Assembly: GCA_015501605.1 (NCBI GenBank)
Contig: JADNRZ010000017.1
Span: 992,001 to 1,056,000, forward strand
Direction of reading: 5' to 3'
DNA from: Panaeolus papilionaceus
Lineage: Eukaryota; Basidiomycota; Agaricomycetes; Agaricales
DNA: 64,000 bases
Shown here: piece by piece, positions 45,000 through 57,871 of the stretch
Layout: every line of letters starts with the position of its first letter
How positions within the stretch are numbered: the stretch's first letter is position 1
Program-made: the position numbers and the translations under genes
Notes under the pieces: model-generated
The model's input: the letters and a program-made list of their open reading frames with translations, nothing else
Told to the model about the DNA's origin: nothing
Database searches by the model: none

Positions 45000-46794
45000 A
45001 TGGCCCTCCAAACCCTCACCTCCCTCATACCCCCTATTCTCGCAACCTTCCTCTCCCTGCAGGGCCTGCGCAAAGGCTCCCTCTCACCCAGCGGCGCGCT
45101 CGCAGCGTTCGTGGTGGGCTCCCTCATGCTCTCGGGCGGCCTGCGGGCGTTTGGGGTGGCGTTGTTGGTGTTGTATGTTGTTGGGAGTCGGGCGACGAAG
45201 TGTGGGTGTGTTTTATGTTTTGATGATTTTGATATTTGGGTCGTTGAGGCTATAGCGCGGATCTGGGAATGGATTGGTGATTGGGCTGGTTCATGACGCG
45301 TTAGTAGGATGCCTGGAAGATTGGGAAGACTTTTGCAGAGAGGAGGCAGGGATGAAAGCTAAGAGCCACGTTTTGTCGTCGAGACAGCAACTTCTGCGAC
45401 CGAGACGCCGCCTAGGTCTTATCATCCTTTACCCTTTCTTTCTTTCTGGAATTTCAAAAGAATTCACTTATTCCGCCTTCTCATCCCATACTCAACCCTG
45501 TACCAAACTCACACCTTTCTTGTCTATTTCATTTTTATCTCACAGATGGTAAATCCCAAAAAGCACGCCTCGAAGAAGACTATCATTCCGCAGGGTACAG
45601 AACCGCGTCTCAGGTGTTGTGTAACAGCGCGTCTGGGTTTGTAGCGTGTGTGGCATGGAATGTGCTCTTTGCACCTAAGAGCGTGCATGCGGCCCTGGCA
45701 CGCTGGGTCGGCGCTGATAGAGCGCTGAACGCTGCAGTGCGAGTTTTCACCTGTGCATTGGGAGTTTTCAACGCTGCATTAGGAGTTTATACGGCTGCAT
45801 TGGCTGCAAATCTAGAGCTCATGAAGAATGCGGCCGACGGCTCTCAGGAGGGGTGGTGTCCGATAGGACGATCCGTTGGGGATGGGGGATTAAGCCGAGG
45901 TTTGGTGTTCGCTGCGCTGGGGTGAGTCGACTTGGAATTTTTTCTTTCTTTCTGATTGGGCTCTTGAAGATAAGAAAGATGGACAGGGTCGTTGTCCCTC
46001 GATTTGCGAACCCTTGTTCTGTCATTGAAATTTTCTTTTTGTCCTAATCCTGATTTTGGGACGTAAAGTTGTGGATGATTTTTTATTATCGATTCAATGA
46101 GAGGGTACGAAATTGAAACTCGAACCCTGAACCCGAAACTCTGAAAAAATAATTAGGGACCCACGGAGGATCGTTTTGGGTCGCTTGATTAAGGAAGTAA
46201 AGAAACTGATGCGGATGTTCTTTCGTTTTTAATAGGCACTTTGCATGCTGTCTCGGCGATACATTGGCATCTGAGTTTGGGATCCTATCACGGTCGAAGC
46301 CGAGGCTGATTACGACGTGGAAAGCTGTGCCGGCTGGTACGAACGGTGGTGTGTCCGTCGGGGGGACACTCGCTTCGATAGTAGGCGGGCTCATTATCGG
46401 TGGTGTGATGGGAGCGAGTGTTGTATTGGAGAACACACGTTCCTGTTCGTCATGGGATATGATGACTTGTGTTGTATTGGGAGCTGTGCTGGGTGGTTCG
46501 GGAAGTCTTGTAAGGGGTCCTTTTATTTAAAAAAATTCTGGGGTACTAATGATTATTAATATTACAGATTGATTCAATCCTTGGTGCTACTATTCAAGAG
46601 ACTCGATACTCGAAAGATAAAGGGAGGATTAGCAGTAAAGGAGCTGTTATTAATGGTTGGAATATTTTGACCAATAATCAAGTGAGTTTAATTGGATTTA
46701 TTAGAATAAAAGAACTGAAATATGTTGGTAGGTCAATCTAGTTTCGAGCACAATCTGTGCGGTGATTGGCGGATGGATAGGGATTTATTTCTGA
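45000..46794 (+). CDS. TMEM19/DUF92 family membrane protein
   Basis: Five exons: 45000-45201, 45546-45921, 46236-46509, 46568-46681 and 46732-46794; 342 aa. Multi-pass membrane protein of the DUF92/TMEM19 family. The plant member VTE6 is a phytyl-phosphate kinase; the fungal role is not established. Landmarks: LSPSGALAAFVVGSLML, GSRATKYGKSQKARLE formed across the first junction, YRTASQVLCNSASGF, the family hallmark GDTLASEFGILS with KPRLITTWKAVPAGTNGGVS, GTLASIVGGLIIGGVMGAS, and DSILGATIQETRY. It ends ICAVIGGWIGIYF. The start is the ATG at 45000; the frame is open upstream to 44883 but that sequence is unlike the family. Intron 1 is 344 nt, about six times the local norm. It lies head-to-tail with glycogen synthase, 193 nt apart. 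Confidence 0.9.
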
Positions 46795-46987
46795 CGTCAT
46801 GTACAATTCCGTGTATATCTTATTGTTTTTTGACCGAAAGTGCCGGATAAGGAAATGCCAGTCGGGAGTGATAACTGTGGTGCTTTGGTGGTGAAATTCA
46901 AAAAGGGTTCAATCCATTTCTCACTCAACCACGAATCACTCCCTCCCTCCATCCAACCTTCTCTCACTCACACCACCACCATCACCA

Positions 46988-49606
46988 ATGGCAGAAGAAA
47001 AGCGCGATGTGCACAACTCTCTACTCTTCGAGTGTGCTTGGGAAGTCGCAAATAAAGTCGGAGGTATCTATACAGTAATAAAGACAAAAGTCCCAGTCAC
47101 CGTCTCCGAGTATGGTGATAGGTATTGCCTCATTGGACCTCTTTCCTACAAGACTGCACCTATGGAGGTAGAAGCAGAGGAACCTACAGATGAACATCTA
47201 GCAGCTTCTCTAGAGTCAATGAGATCACAGGGCGTCAAGGCTCTCTATGGTCGTTGGCTTATAGAGGGAAACCCCCGCGTACTCCTCTTCGACCCAGCGA
47301 GTATGTACTCGCGTCTCGACGAATGGAAAGGCGACCTCTGGAATCTCGCGGGCATCCCAAGTCCTCCAAACGATCAGGAAACAAACGAGACCATCATCTT
47401 TGGATATCTCGTCGCTTGGTTCCTCGGTGATGTCAGTGTTCCCACCTCTCTGAATCCCTCCAAAATTCCTCGACTCACATCAACAATTCTGAATTGAAAA
47501 ACAGTATCTAGCTCGTCAGCTAACCACCGCCGTCGTCGTACATTTCCACGAATGGCAGGCAGGTCTCGCGATACCCCTTTGCCGTAAACGTCATCTAGAT
47601 GTCACCACCGTTTTCACAACACACGCAACTCTTCTCGGCCGATACCTCTGTGCAGGCTCAGTCGATTTCTATAACAATCTTCAATACTTTGATGTTGACC
47701 ACGAGGCTGGCAAAAGGGGTATCTACCACAGATATTGCATAGAGCGGTCCGCTACCCATTGCGCGGATGTCTTCACCACCGTCTCACATATCACCGCCTT
47801 TGAGAGCGAGCATCTCCTCAAACGCAAACCCGATGGCGTCCTCCCCAATGGACTCAACGTCCGCAAGTTCCAAGCCATCCACGAGTTCCAGAACCTTCAC
47901 GCCCAGAGCAAGGCTAAAATTAACGAGTTTATTCGTGGTCATTTCTATGGGCACTACGACTTTGATTTGGATAACACCCTATACGTATGTTCGATTCCCC
48001 CCTCGTACCATTCCTTTTCTCTGATTTTTTTCTGTTAGCTCTTTACCGCTGGACGATATGAATATCGTAACAAGGGTGTTGACATGTTCATCGAGTCATT
48101 AGCTCGTCAGTCATTCTTGTCTTATCTTTTATGATTGGAATTTTAGCGCTAATTTAATTTAATTACATTGATGCAGGTCTCAACTATAGGCTCCAGAAAG
48201 CCGGATCTTCTGTCACTATTGTCGCGTTTATTATTATGCCCGCCGCTACTCACTCTTACACCATCGAGGCTCTCAAAGGACAGGCTGTCACCAAACAGCT
48301 TCGCGACACCGTCACCGAGGTCCAAAACCGCATCGGAGCACGTCTGTTTGACCACGCTGCGCGATTCCATGGGTACGTCACTTTTTTTTTGGGTTTGACA
48401 GTGTCGATCGGCTGGCTCATCATGCATCCTGTCCTTCCTGTCTTGTGCTTTTTTTGACTGTTCCATCACAATCAGAGAGCCCAACTTTTTACCAACACCC
48501 GACCAGCTTCTATCCGAAGAAGATCAAGTGTTGCTTAAACGCCGGATATTCGCATTGAAGCGCAACTCGCTCCCGCCTATTGTGACGCACAATATGGCGG
48601 ATGACGCCAATGACCCTATTTTGTCGCAAATCCGGCGCGTCAAGCTGTTCAACAATTCCCATGATCGCGTCAAGATCATCTTCCATCCGGACTTTTTGAG
48701 CTCGAATAACCCGATTTTGGGATTGGATTATGAAGAGTTTGTGAGGGGTTGTCATTTGGGTGTTTTCCCCAGTTATTATGAGCCGTGGGGGTACACGCCT
48801 GCGGAGTGCACGGTGATGGGTATTCCGAGCATTACGACGAATTTGTCGGGCTTTGGATGTTTCATGCAGGACCTCATCGAGAACCCGGAGGAAGAGGGAT
48901 GTTATATCATCGACAGGCGCATGCAGTCCGTGGAGGATTCGGTGAACCAGCTCGCGGACCACATGTTCACGTTTGCGCAGAAGACGAGGAGGCAGAGGAT
49001 TAACCAGCGTAATAGGGTGGAGAGGTTGAGTCCGTTGTTGGATTGGAAGAATTTGGGGATTGAGTATTCAAAGTCGAGACAGTTGGCGTTGAGGAGGGCG
49101 TATCCTGATCAGTTTGAGGATGTGGATGGGTTTGGGTTGGGAGAGGGAGACTGGTTTGGTGGGGGAGTTGAGACGTTGAGGCCTGCGAACAGTATGCCTG
49201 CGAGCCCGAGGTTGAGGGGTGCTGCGACGCCTGGGGATATGGGAACTTTGACTGAAGATGTGGGTTTCACTTTTCTTTATATTTGGTTTTGGATGGAGGC
49301 TGACCGAATTTTTTAGATGCAGGCATTGGATACGAGTGATTATCGAGGCTGGCCGAAGTCGCATGACGTAGACGAGGAAGATTCATACCCATTGTACGTC
49401 CTTTTGCATCTCATACACCTCACCGTCCTTTGCTTATTTTCCCCCCCTTTTACAGCCCCTTGGTTATGAAATTCCGATCCCGCTCTCGCTCAGGATCAGT
49501 GATCAGCGGTGCTAGCACCCCCGGAGGCGGCGCGTTCAGGAGCTTGAGCGAAGGTGACCTACTCAGGGCGGATGCGGCGCTAAGTCAGGTTAATGGTGCA
49601 GCGTAG
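46988..49606 (+). CDS. Glycogen synthase (GT3)
   Basis: Transfers glucose from UDP-glucose to glycogen; cytosolic. Seven exons: 46988-47431, 47505-47984, 48039-48105, 48177-48372, 48476-49259, 49317-49393 and 49456-49606; 732 aa, the usual GT3 length. The start is [20 protein letters not shown]. The nucleotide-binding loop is [10 protein letters not shown]. Other hallmarks: [56 protein letters not shown], and the catalytic Glu region [18 protein letters not shown]. The arginine-rich helix [19 protein letters not shown] is the allosteric glucose-6-phosphate site in this family, so activation by that sugar is expected. The serine-rich tail ([15 protein letters not shown]) is the usual place for inhibitory phosphorylation. 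A CT-rich block sits just upstream of the ATG, as in many highly expressed fungal promoters. Confidence 0.97.
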
Positions 49607-51379
49607 ATAGTGTACCTGCTGCCTCTAATGGGCATTCGTAAATTTATTTTTGACATTCTTCCCAACCTCTTTTTTTCTTTTTACCTTTTTAACCTCCTCT
49701 CATGACCCCCAACAAGTTCGTTTTGTTGTCTTCTTTCACTCCTTGAATTGCTGCTTGGACATTTTGTGATTTTGTTTCCTCCACCTCACCTTGTGTTATA
49801 TTTCCGACAAGATAAGCCTTAGACGCTTCTCTCTTATACACATACATATACACGTTCCTTTACGATGCCCTAGCCCCCCGCTCCCATTCCTTGATGCACC
49901 ATGTACGATGCATGAAAACTTGAAGATTATATCATTAACATTTATGGTTACTGATTACTCGTTCGACCTCTGCTGCTCTTTCCTATTTTTTCTTTCCTTC
50001 GCCCTTTTCTTGTTCACTATCTTTTATTCGTATTTCACCGTTCGCCATTTATTCGTCACATCCGTCTCTTGTCCTACCCCGCCTCTCATTCTTGACTCCT
50101 CTCTCTTCCCTTTATCCTGTCCCGTGTGTCCTATGTCATGTATTCTCACCTCAACCTGACCCTCATCACCTATCCTCGATATACTTAGAACAAGAAGTGT
50201 CAACCAGCCTTTACCGTACCCTTTCTTCCCTTTCTCCTCTTTTTTATTCTGAACTCGCCCCTATACTTGATTTTATCAATACCAATGCTGATACTTGACG
50301 GACTACGTATACGATCAACGATCATGTTGTTTAGCTTCATTGTACATATTCTTACAGTATTTCAATTTTCTTTTTTTGTTCTTGGGTGGCGTGTATTGGG
50401 GTGTGATATCGTTAGTTGCGGTTCTATGGAGAAGATTTTATGAAGGAGGTAGTGAACGAGTTCTGACTCCACCCGTTGGTGCAGAATTGGGGTGCTTTTC
50501 TCTATCAGATACAAAACCAAAAACCACTCCTGGTCTCCACTTCTTTCTGTTTTTCTTCTTCTACCCCACCCCCGTATGATACATAAATAACGTGCAGAGT
50601 GCTCTCTGTTCCGTGGTGCTGATGCTCCTCATTCCTAAGGGGTGTTATCTATATTTATTTCAAGAGGATGGAGATTAAGTTTATTACAAACACTAAAACT
50701 ACTATCACTTCTAACAGTTTGTTAACAAGCTATGCACATACCTAGCCATTTACAGACCTCTACCGCTCCTACTACACTTAGAAATAGCGACGAAAACCCT
50801 TCAAAGCCCCTATCCCGGCCCACGGTCCGGTCATTAAGTTGCACAGCCACTGTCATTGGGAGTAACAGCACCCGCACCTGCCACTTGAACTTAACTTTGT
50901 CTCCGTAACGTCGTTTGGTCGACAGGTTGTGTGCTTTGTTTTGCTTTTTCTGTTCTTTGTTCTGTTGTTGGCTCTTCTATAATTGGTCTATAATTCTGGG
51001 CGTATTTGGGGTACGGTGACTTAACTGGGGAGGTTGACTTGGAGCTCTCGAACCCTGAGAGCTGATTTGGGATTTGGAGGGTTTGGGACTGGGTGGTCAT
51101 TGAAGGATATAGAGGACGAGGAAGAATTAATTGGAATTGGGACGAGGATTACCAGGTGGGCTTGCTTTCTGGTCATTATGGCGTGCTTGTATTTAAGGAA
51201 TTCATCGTTCGTGGTTTATTTTGTGCTTAGGTTTGAAATTGGCGCGCAGGAGATAGACACTGCGACGTATACACATACCGGGGGAGCACTCTAGATATCC
51301 CTTTTATTCTGGCCTATTGAGAGAGGACTACAGACAAACCACCAGGCCTACTTGCTATCTGCGATTCCTGTTACTTGTA
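49607..51379. other. Intergenic, no supportable gene
   Basis: T-rich 3' region of glycogen synthase, then the long upstream region of the Sus1 gene. Frames present are hydrophobic or low complexity and without a recognisable domain. Confidence 0.5.
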
Positions 51380-51911
51380 ATGCCTGCGAATGACGGAAGC
51401 AGCTTGTATGCCCAGATACGCCGTCGGTTGATTGAAGGTGGTGAATGGGAACAGTGAGTTGTCTTTTCATGATTTGTTGTGTCATGTCATATGGTTTGTG
51501 CGTTGAACTGACATGGAATGAATTTTTTGTACTATAGGATTCGGAGTATTATGAGCACCAGGTTGAACGAGACGGGTTGGACTGATGAGTTGCATAATAG
51601 GAGTTCAGGTGGGTAACTGTTTTTTGGCTTGGGGGATTGTGAAAGCTCGATGTAATTTGAAGTTGTGCTTATGGGATTTGTTGTGGTGATTTTTTGGACG
51701 TACAGAGGTTTGTAAAGCCAATGAATCGATGACATTCCAACAATTGTTGACGAGCGTTACACCTGGTGCTAAGAGTGAGTAGTTGTGGTATTTTTATAAG
51801 CGTGATCATTGTACTAACGACGATTGCTTTCTTCCAGACTCAGTACCACTCGCTACCAAACGCGAAATTTCGGTTCTCATTCGTCAAGCTCTCGAGAAAC
51901 AATTCGAATGA
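51380..51911 (+). CDS. SUS1: Sus1/ENY2, SAGA deubiquitinating module and TREX-2 subunit
   Basis: Small nuclear protein shared by the SAGA deubiquitinating module (which removes ubiquitin from histone H2B) and the TREX-2 mRNA export complex. Four small exons: 51380-51453, 51538-51608, 51706-51774 and 51838-51911; 95 aa, as expected. The sequence reads MPANDGSSLYAQIRRRLIEG, then EWEQIRSIMSTRLNETGW, TDELHNRSSEVCK, MTFQQLLTSVTPGA and LATKREISVLIRQALEKQF. This is the full series of Sus1 helices with the GW turn and the VP-containing linker before the last helix. Three introns interrupt a gene of 288 coding bases. Sus1 genes keep introns even in intron-poor yeasts, where splicing regulates them. 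Too short for simple frame searches, so easily missed. Confidence 0.93.
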
Positions 51912-52572
51912 ATGGCGTGATGATATTGCTTTACAACTTTCTCGAAAACTCTGGGTCATGGCAGCTTTGAAATTTCATATTTCACATCACCAGCATGCTC
52001 TTCGAGGACATCAATATTACTGCCACAGCTTGACCTTTGTTCCTCGTATGAAGGCTTCAATGCTTGACTCTTAACATTCATTCCTGGCTGCCTAGGATGA
52101 TTGAATCACGGAATTGACAAGTAGAATCAACCTGGTTCTTTACCCTGTTTAATTGTAACATATCCTGTAGAAAGACTACCTACCTATGTATATTGCTTGC
52201 AACCAGAATAAAGATAAAGATAATGGAAAAATATTAGTGAGAGATTATGAAGGACCCTGGAATAAGCGAGTGCACGGACCCCGATGACCGCCGCAGCAGA
52301 GTCAAACCCGAAAAGAACAGAAGGACTGGCTCTTACGTTCATCCCAAACCAAACTCTCACTCAAACTCATCACTACCCTTCCCCACACACCGTAAACCAC
52401 AACGGCGACCTCATCGAACTCGACATCTTCTCCTGTTACTGCCACTCCTCCTGTAACTTCAGAAGAAACGGCGACGGCGGAATTCACATCTTCACCGCAG
52501 CAGTCAAGAACTTCAGCTCCACTTCCTCCAACTCCAACTTCACCTATCATCCTTCAGGCAAAACAAGTAGCA
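51912..52572. other. Intergenic; possible 5' extension of the Gvp36 gene
   Basis: 3' region of Sus1, then the upstream region of the BAR protein. From 52396 the Gvp36 reading frame is open without a stop (Thr/Ser/Pro-rich), so an upstream coding exon is possible but there is no ATG in it. Confidence 0.45.
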
Positions 52573-53944
52573 ATGGAAGGCTGGTCGAAATTGCAATCTA
52601 GTATTGGAAGCATCAACTTTGCTCAGGCTGGTACCAAGCTGAGCAAGGGCTTCAGTCAGAGCGTCCAGGCGACGCGTGAACGCCTTGGTCAGATCGCGCC
52701 TGATGAGATTACAGAGTTGCCCCAGGGTGAGTTGGTGCCTATTATTTAACCCTGAACGTTCAGGTTTTGCGTGTGCATTCTTTGCTGTTGGCTGTATGTT
52801 GTGTGAAGTGCAAGTGCAGTCGTCTTTCATGCCGGAATCGCACCCTGACTCGTCATACCTTGAGATAGAGTCTGTGAATACTGACTTTCTTTATCTATCA
52901 CAGAATACAAGGATCTCGAGAACCGCGTCGATGCTCTTCGCTCTGCACATCTTGCTCTTTTGAAGTGAGCAGAGTCCTATTGATATGCGCGAGTCATATT
53001 GACAATTTTAATCCATAGAATTACCAAGGTCTACGAGTCGGAGACTTATGACTATCCCGTTCAAATTCAAGAGTCCATCTCCGAGATGTCTTCGTCTATT
53101 GGGTACAACATTACTTCCTTCGCAGCTACCAATCTCAAGGGAACCGCTCTCCCGGTCCCTGCTGCACCCAGCGCACCTCCCCCATCCGAACACAAGACTC
53201 TTCCTCATGCTCTCGCCCGCTCTTCACGTGCTGCATCCATCGCCGTTGCAGCTAATGCTAGCGCTTCTGCTCCTCAGGAAAGCGGAGACCGCCTCGGACG
53301 TGCTCTTGCTCTGTATAGCGAGGGATGGGAGAAGATTGCTAATGCCAGGCTGGACCAGGATGCTTCCATCCAGGACAACTTCCTCCACCCATGGCAAACG
53401 ACTCTCAACTCGAGTATTACCGTCGCTATGAAAGCTCGTCAGGCTGTGCGTGTGAGCCGTCTTGAGCTTGATGCTGCAAAGCAGGCGTATGTTGTCTTTT
53501 GCCTTATCGTGAAAGTCGCTAATTTATCCTCGCTTATTTTTGTGTCTCCGTAGTCTCAAGAATGCCGGCCCCGCTAAGCAAGAACAAGCCCGTCTTGAGG
53601 TTGAAAACGCTGAGGATGATCTCGTTCAAAAGACAGAGGTAGCTATCACCCTCATGAAGACCGTGTTGGAGAACGTGAGTCACTTTCTTGGATGTATTTA
53701 AACGTTTCGTGAAACTAAAGCGGCGATTTTAGCCCGAACCTATCAAGAACGTCAATGAGCTCATCAAGGCTCAACTCTTGTTCTTCAGCCAAGCAGCCGA
53801 GGCACTCAGCACCGCCCAAGGCGAGATTGAGGAACTCAGTGTTGCAGCTGAGGGCGAGTACAGGTCAGCTAATTTCCAGTTTTTCACCTGAAATTCGTGC
53901 ACTAATACCATTTCTTCCCGGCTAGGAAGTCTCGCGACCACTGA
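52573..53944 (+). CDS. Gvp36-like BAR domain protein
   Basis: Six exons: 52573-52726, 52904-52964, 53019-53486, 53554-53674, 53733-53863 and 53926-53944; 317 aa. BAR proteins bind and bend membranes. Yeast Gvp36 acts at Golgi-derived vesicles and in endocytosis. Landmarks: QATRERLGQIAPDEITELPQ, EYKDLENRVDALRSAHLALL, ITKVYESETYDYPVQIQES, LGRALALYSEGWEKIANARL with DQDASIQDNFLHPWQTTL, and a long charged coiled coil through RLEVENAEDDLVQKTEVAI to LLFFSQAAEALSTAQ. A Pro/Ala-rich loop (ALPVPAAPSAPPPSEHK) interrupts the domain, as in relatives. The start at 52573 (MEGWSKLQSS) fits the family, though the frame is open upstream. The last exon has only 19 nt. Confidence 0.92.
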
Positions 53945-54602
53945 AGTACCCCTTTAGTACCGTGATAGGAAAGGACTATGAACCTATATACTGTAGAAAT
54001 GGAAATGTGACGTCTACTTGTCTAGTGGCAATTTTATCATTGCCAATGAGAAGGCGGCTGGTTCGGACTTTTGCCTCCCCATCCACATATGTCATTGATT
54101 CGTTTTTGATTGTAATTGTTCCCCGCCTCTGAGTCGTGTGGTTCTTTTTTTCTATATGTTTTCATCGTACCTACCTAGTATCTTTCTTCTTCGTACAAGT
54201 ACTTTGTTGCGCTTTTTTTCTTGTGTTGGTAATGAAATGCTCCTAATGATGGCTGAAATGACAACTTCGGCGTAAAGCATGAGAGATTGCCCTCCACTCA
54301 GTTCATGATTGTTGGAAACCTTTGCAGCAAACCTTGGCCTCTTTTATCCAAACGCTGGTTGCTCTGCACTTTCTCACTGGAGCGCATGCAAGATGGACTT
54401 AGAAGCGAAGTAACAGGGGATGTAAGACCTGGACTTTGGGAATACCATTGCCTGGAGCCACATTGCCAATGTAATGTTGCAGGGGCTAGCCTTTAACGTA
54501 CTAGCCAGGCTTCTGTCAGCTGGAGGGGTGTCCTCGCATGTTGTACATGTCGATCAAGGGTTGAAATGAATTAACATTCTGGAACGTCTACTTGTTACTG
54601 GG
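53945..54602. other. Convergent 3' intergenic region
   Basis: Between the ends of the Gvp36 gene (+) and the F-box gene (-). No supportable gene. Confidence 0.55.
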
Positions 54603-56741
54603 TTATTGCCAGTCGAAAACTAGTACATTTGTATCAGCATCCTGCTTGTCAAGTTTCCAACAAGTCTGAGGAAACTCTTTCATGTCAGATGGCGATTGTT
54701 GCGTGATGGTGATAATATCAGATATGACCCGCGACAGGCGGGGTAGATAGTAGGGCGCAGAAATTGCATCACTGCAACTTGAAATTTGGGTTTGCAAAGA
54801 CCTGAGCTGGGGGACGACATTCCAACACTGGAGAATGAAGTTGATCAGCACCTATCAAGACAAAGTAAGAGAAAGACTAACGGGTATCTGAGTCTCTCGC
54901 TCAGTGGTTTCAAAATCGGATCGGAGATATGTTCGAACTTGGGCTGCAAGGTCCTCTGTCTGCTTCAGTGTTACCCTTTTTATGTCACCGAGAGACAGTA
55001 TCGCCTGCACGTCTCGCAAGAGATCAATTATTGTGATTGAATTCGTGGAGTCGGGCGCATGGAAGTCTGCCTGGTAACTCGAAGAAACTATCCCCCAGGC
55101 ATCCTCCAGATTGTGGTGAACAACGGGCGGAAGAACAGGTGCTGAGTGGGGTATGCGGACAGAGAAATGCTGCAATCGATATGGCTCATTCGACCCGTTG
55201 TTACGAGGCGATGAGGCTAGAGTGTTTAAAAGCGACCACACTTTGGGGTAAGGTGGCCGCATAATCTCAAAAGAACAGTTTCGTAAGGAGTCGGTAGAGC
55301 AGCGTGGAGGGCTGGGGTTTGTCATCTGTAAAAGTACGGTGGCTGGTGGCAACGGCGAGTTCAAAGTCTGGAGATGGGGAGCCGTTTTGAAAAGAGTTTC
55401 ATAGAGGTAATGGGAGTAAAAATAGGGATCGAGAGGGTCGGTTCTGAAAGTAAGGGATTGTAGAGGGAACACTGACATGGACGCTACACAAGATCTTTCA
55501 ATGAGCGAGAGGCAATATTTCATCATGCCTGTACCATTAAGGACAAGATTGGTCAGAGCAGGGAGGGTAAAGTTGTCGAGTAAAACGGGCTCTGCTGATC
55601 CGGAATCCAGATGAAAGGTTTTCAGAAAAGGTACCGTCAGGCGTTCATCTGGAGGCCCTGAACGAGAGAAGTCTGGTTGTTTCTTTATGATCAGGGTGTG
55701 GAGTGTACGTGCTGAGCAGCTGGCAGTACTGATTATTGTAAAGTCCCACATGGGCCTCACTTGAGAGAATGTGAACGTCGGACAACTAAACGCAAACTGG
55801 TCGCGAAGAGATCCAGCTGTGAAAGCCACAGTTTGGATATTCGGCATGATTGAAAAGGTTTTCCATAGATAAGTTCTTGATCTCGGATCGCGTGGTAGTT
55901 TCCGAACTCTGAGGGCCAGCCTGTTCAGGCAGCCCAAGCGCCCTTTGACCACATCAAGTGCGTGCATGTCTGTCCAGGAAATGTCGACCGTCGCAGATCC
56001 CCACAGCTCTGCGTGATTGAGTAGGAATTCTAGGACTGGGTCATCGGTTGGCTGAAGGCGCATATATTGTGTAAAGTCAAGACGCGTCATTCTGATTTGA
56101 ATCGGCAGATCTCTGGAGCGCTCGAGCATGATGCGAAACTGGGAAAGCTTTTTGAGAGATCGGTTAGGTACTTTGTGGGGGATTACGAGGACCGGAAGAA
56201 AGGTCCAAAGTTGAGGAGTTGCAAGTGCAGCTGCCCGCCAGCGACTTGAGACCTGTGATAAGGTCCATGGCCACCTTGTGTCGTCGATTTGGTCGGTTTG
56301 ATCTAGATTCCCCTCAGTAGGTATTGCACATTGTCGCGTTTCAATGCCTTGGATGAAAATCTCTTGCAAGATTTCTGAAGGGAGGCGACGAATGGCCAAC
56401 AATGCGTTGCGCAAGGACACAATGTGCTTTTGCAATTGGGCAGCTACCGAGGACGGTGGAGTGCGACTATCCACCAGAGATTCTAGTTGACTCTCAGCTT
56501 CACGGACAGCAAGCTGTACTTTGAGAGTTTCATCATCGTCTGGTGCAAAATTGGAGACCATAAGGTGATAGATTGGGGAACGCTTCATTTCCCTGTTAAG
56601 ATGAGCACGTTTCAGGTCGTTCCAAATAGCCCTTGTGAATTGTTTTATGCTGTCTGTTGGGGCGATGAACGATGGCTCACCCCTAGATTGCGACTGCATG
56701 GTCCAAAGTTGAGCCTTGTTTAGGACTCTAAATGTGATCAC
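54603..56741 (-). CDS. F-box domain protein
   Basis: Probable substrate adaptor of an SCF ubiquitin ligase, of the type expanded in mushroom genomes. The main exon 54882-56741 contains SNFAPDDDETLKVQLAV and a coiled-coil segment (REAESQLESLVDS, LQKHIVSLRNALLAI). The F-box follows: RRLPSEILQEIFIQG, then WPWTLSQVSSRWRAAALATPQLWTFL. Behind it lie irregular leucine-rich repeats typical of the family. A GTTAGT donor at 54881 and an acceptor at 54852 join 54603-54851 in frame (VLINFILQCWNVVPQL), giving 702 aa. That intron would be only 30 nt. If it is not spliced, the protein stops at 54855 with 628 aa. The first ATG is at 56741; MQSQSRGEP at 56699 is an alternative. The substrate is unknown. Confidence 0.85.
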
Positions 56742-57871
56742 CTGTAGAGAATACTGTTTCGGCTCTTCTGTGAGCAGATCTAGGTTGTATCAGGACGCTG
56801 AGTTCGAATGCAGATTATGGGACTTGCATTATGAACAGAGAAAGAAAGCTCGTGTGAACTGCGCAGTAAACCCTGGATAGGATCACAGCCACGAGCACAA
56901 GAACCCTGGGTGGCGACTAAATATTAATACGCTTCGGTCGACACGACTGAGGTTCGTTTTGACCGCTGCTTGAAGGGGTCGACCTGCAGCTCAAGACTTG
57001 CATTCTGTTCCAGCAATAGTGTGTATATTGTAGGAGATTGCTGACTATTCAGGTGTCGTCACGAGTTCGAGAATAATTGGTGGCAAAGAGCATTGAATTG
57101 ACAAAGAACGACTGTAACAAGGATTCTGTTCTTGAACTCAATGGCGATGGTAGAAAAGAAAACATAGTCTCGTCAACGCAGCGATTGTTTGAATTCCAGT
57201 CTTCTACACAATTAGAAGAGTTCTCACGGGCACGACCAACAGACCACCTCCAACCACCGCCACTACTCGGGCACAAAAGAAGGGTTGCGAGAAGTGTATC
57301 CTTGAAATCGATACATAGTCCTACATATCTCGTTCTCTTGCTACCAGGAAGTTTCAGGTCAGCAGTGCTCCGAGACAACGCCTCGCCTAAACTCTCACGT
57401 CTCCGAAAGTGGATGTCTGTTGTGTGGACGAAGTAAGGTGCGTTCATCTCGACTCTTTTTGAGTTCAAAGCCCTTCAATATCCCTCTCTTTATATCTTGT
57501 GCATAATAATCACAGACTGGTCGACTCTATCTGAACCAATGACAATGCAACATATAAGTTTCAAACCAGCAAGGATTTAACTGGGTTCACTTTTGTAGAT
57601 TTACTGCCATCGACTTGAATGTATTGTCTCTCATCAGTCTGTTTCTAGGTCTATCACGTTGATCAGAAATATTCATCCTCTCTATCGACATCTTCCGTAC
57701 TCCATTGTTCTAGTCCCTGACTTGGCTTGCTCTGCAGCAACCCCCAAAAAGAATCTTTGGTGTGAACATGTCCAATATATTGACGAAGTTGACTTGTCGA
57801 AAGTCGATGGTCCTTACTCTAAGCTGCCACGTCGCGTCATAACTATAACTCGCAGTCTATCAGATGTGTAA
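56742..57871. other. Intergenic, possibly with 5' exons of the next gene
   Basis: F-box gene promoter, then a frame at 57659-57871 (containing CEHVQYIDEVDLSKVDGPYS) that looks partly protein-like and may be an upstream exon of the orphan gene that follows. I could not find a splice that keeps its phase. Confidence 0.4.
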
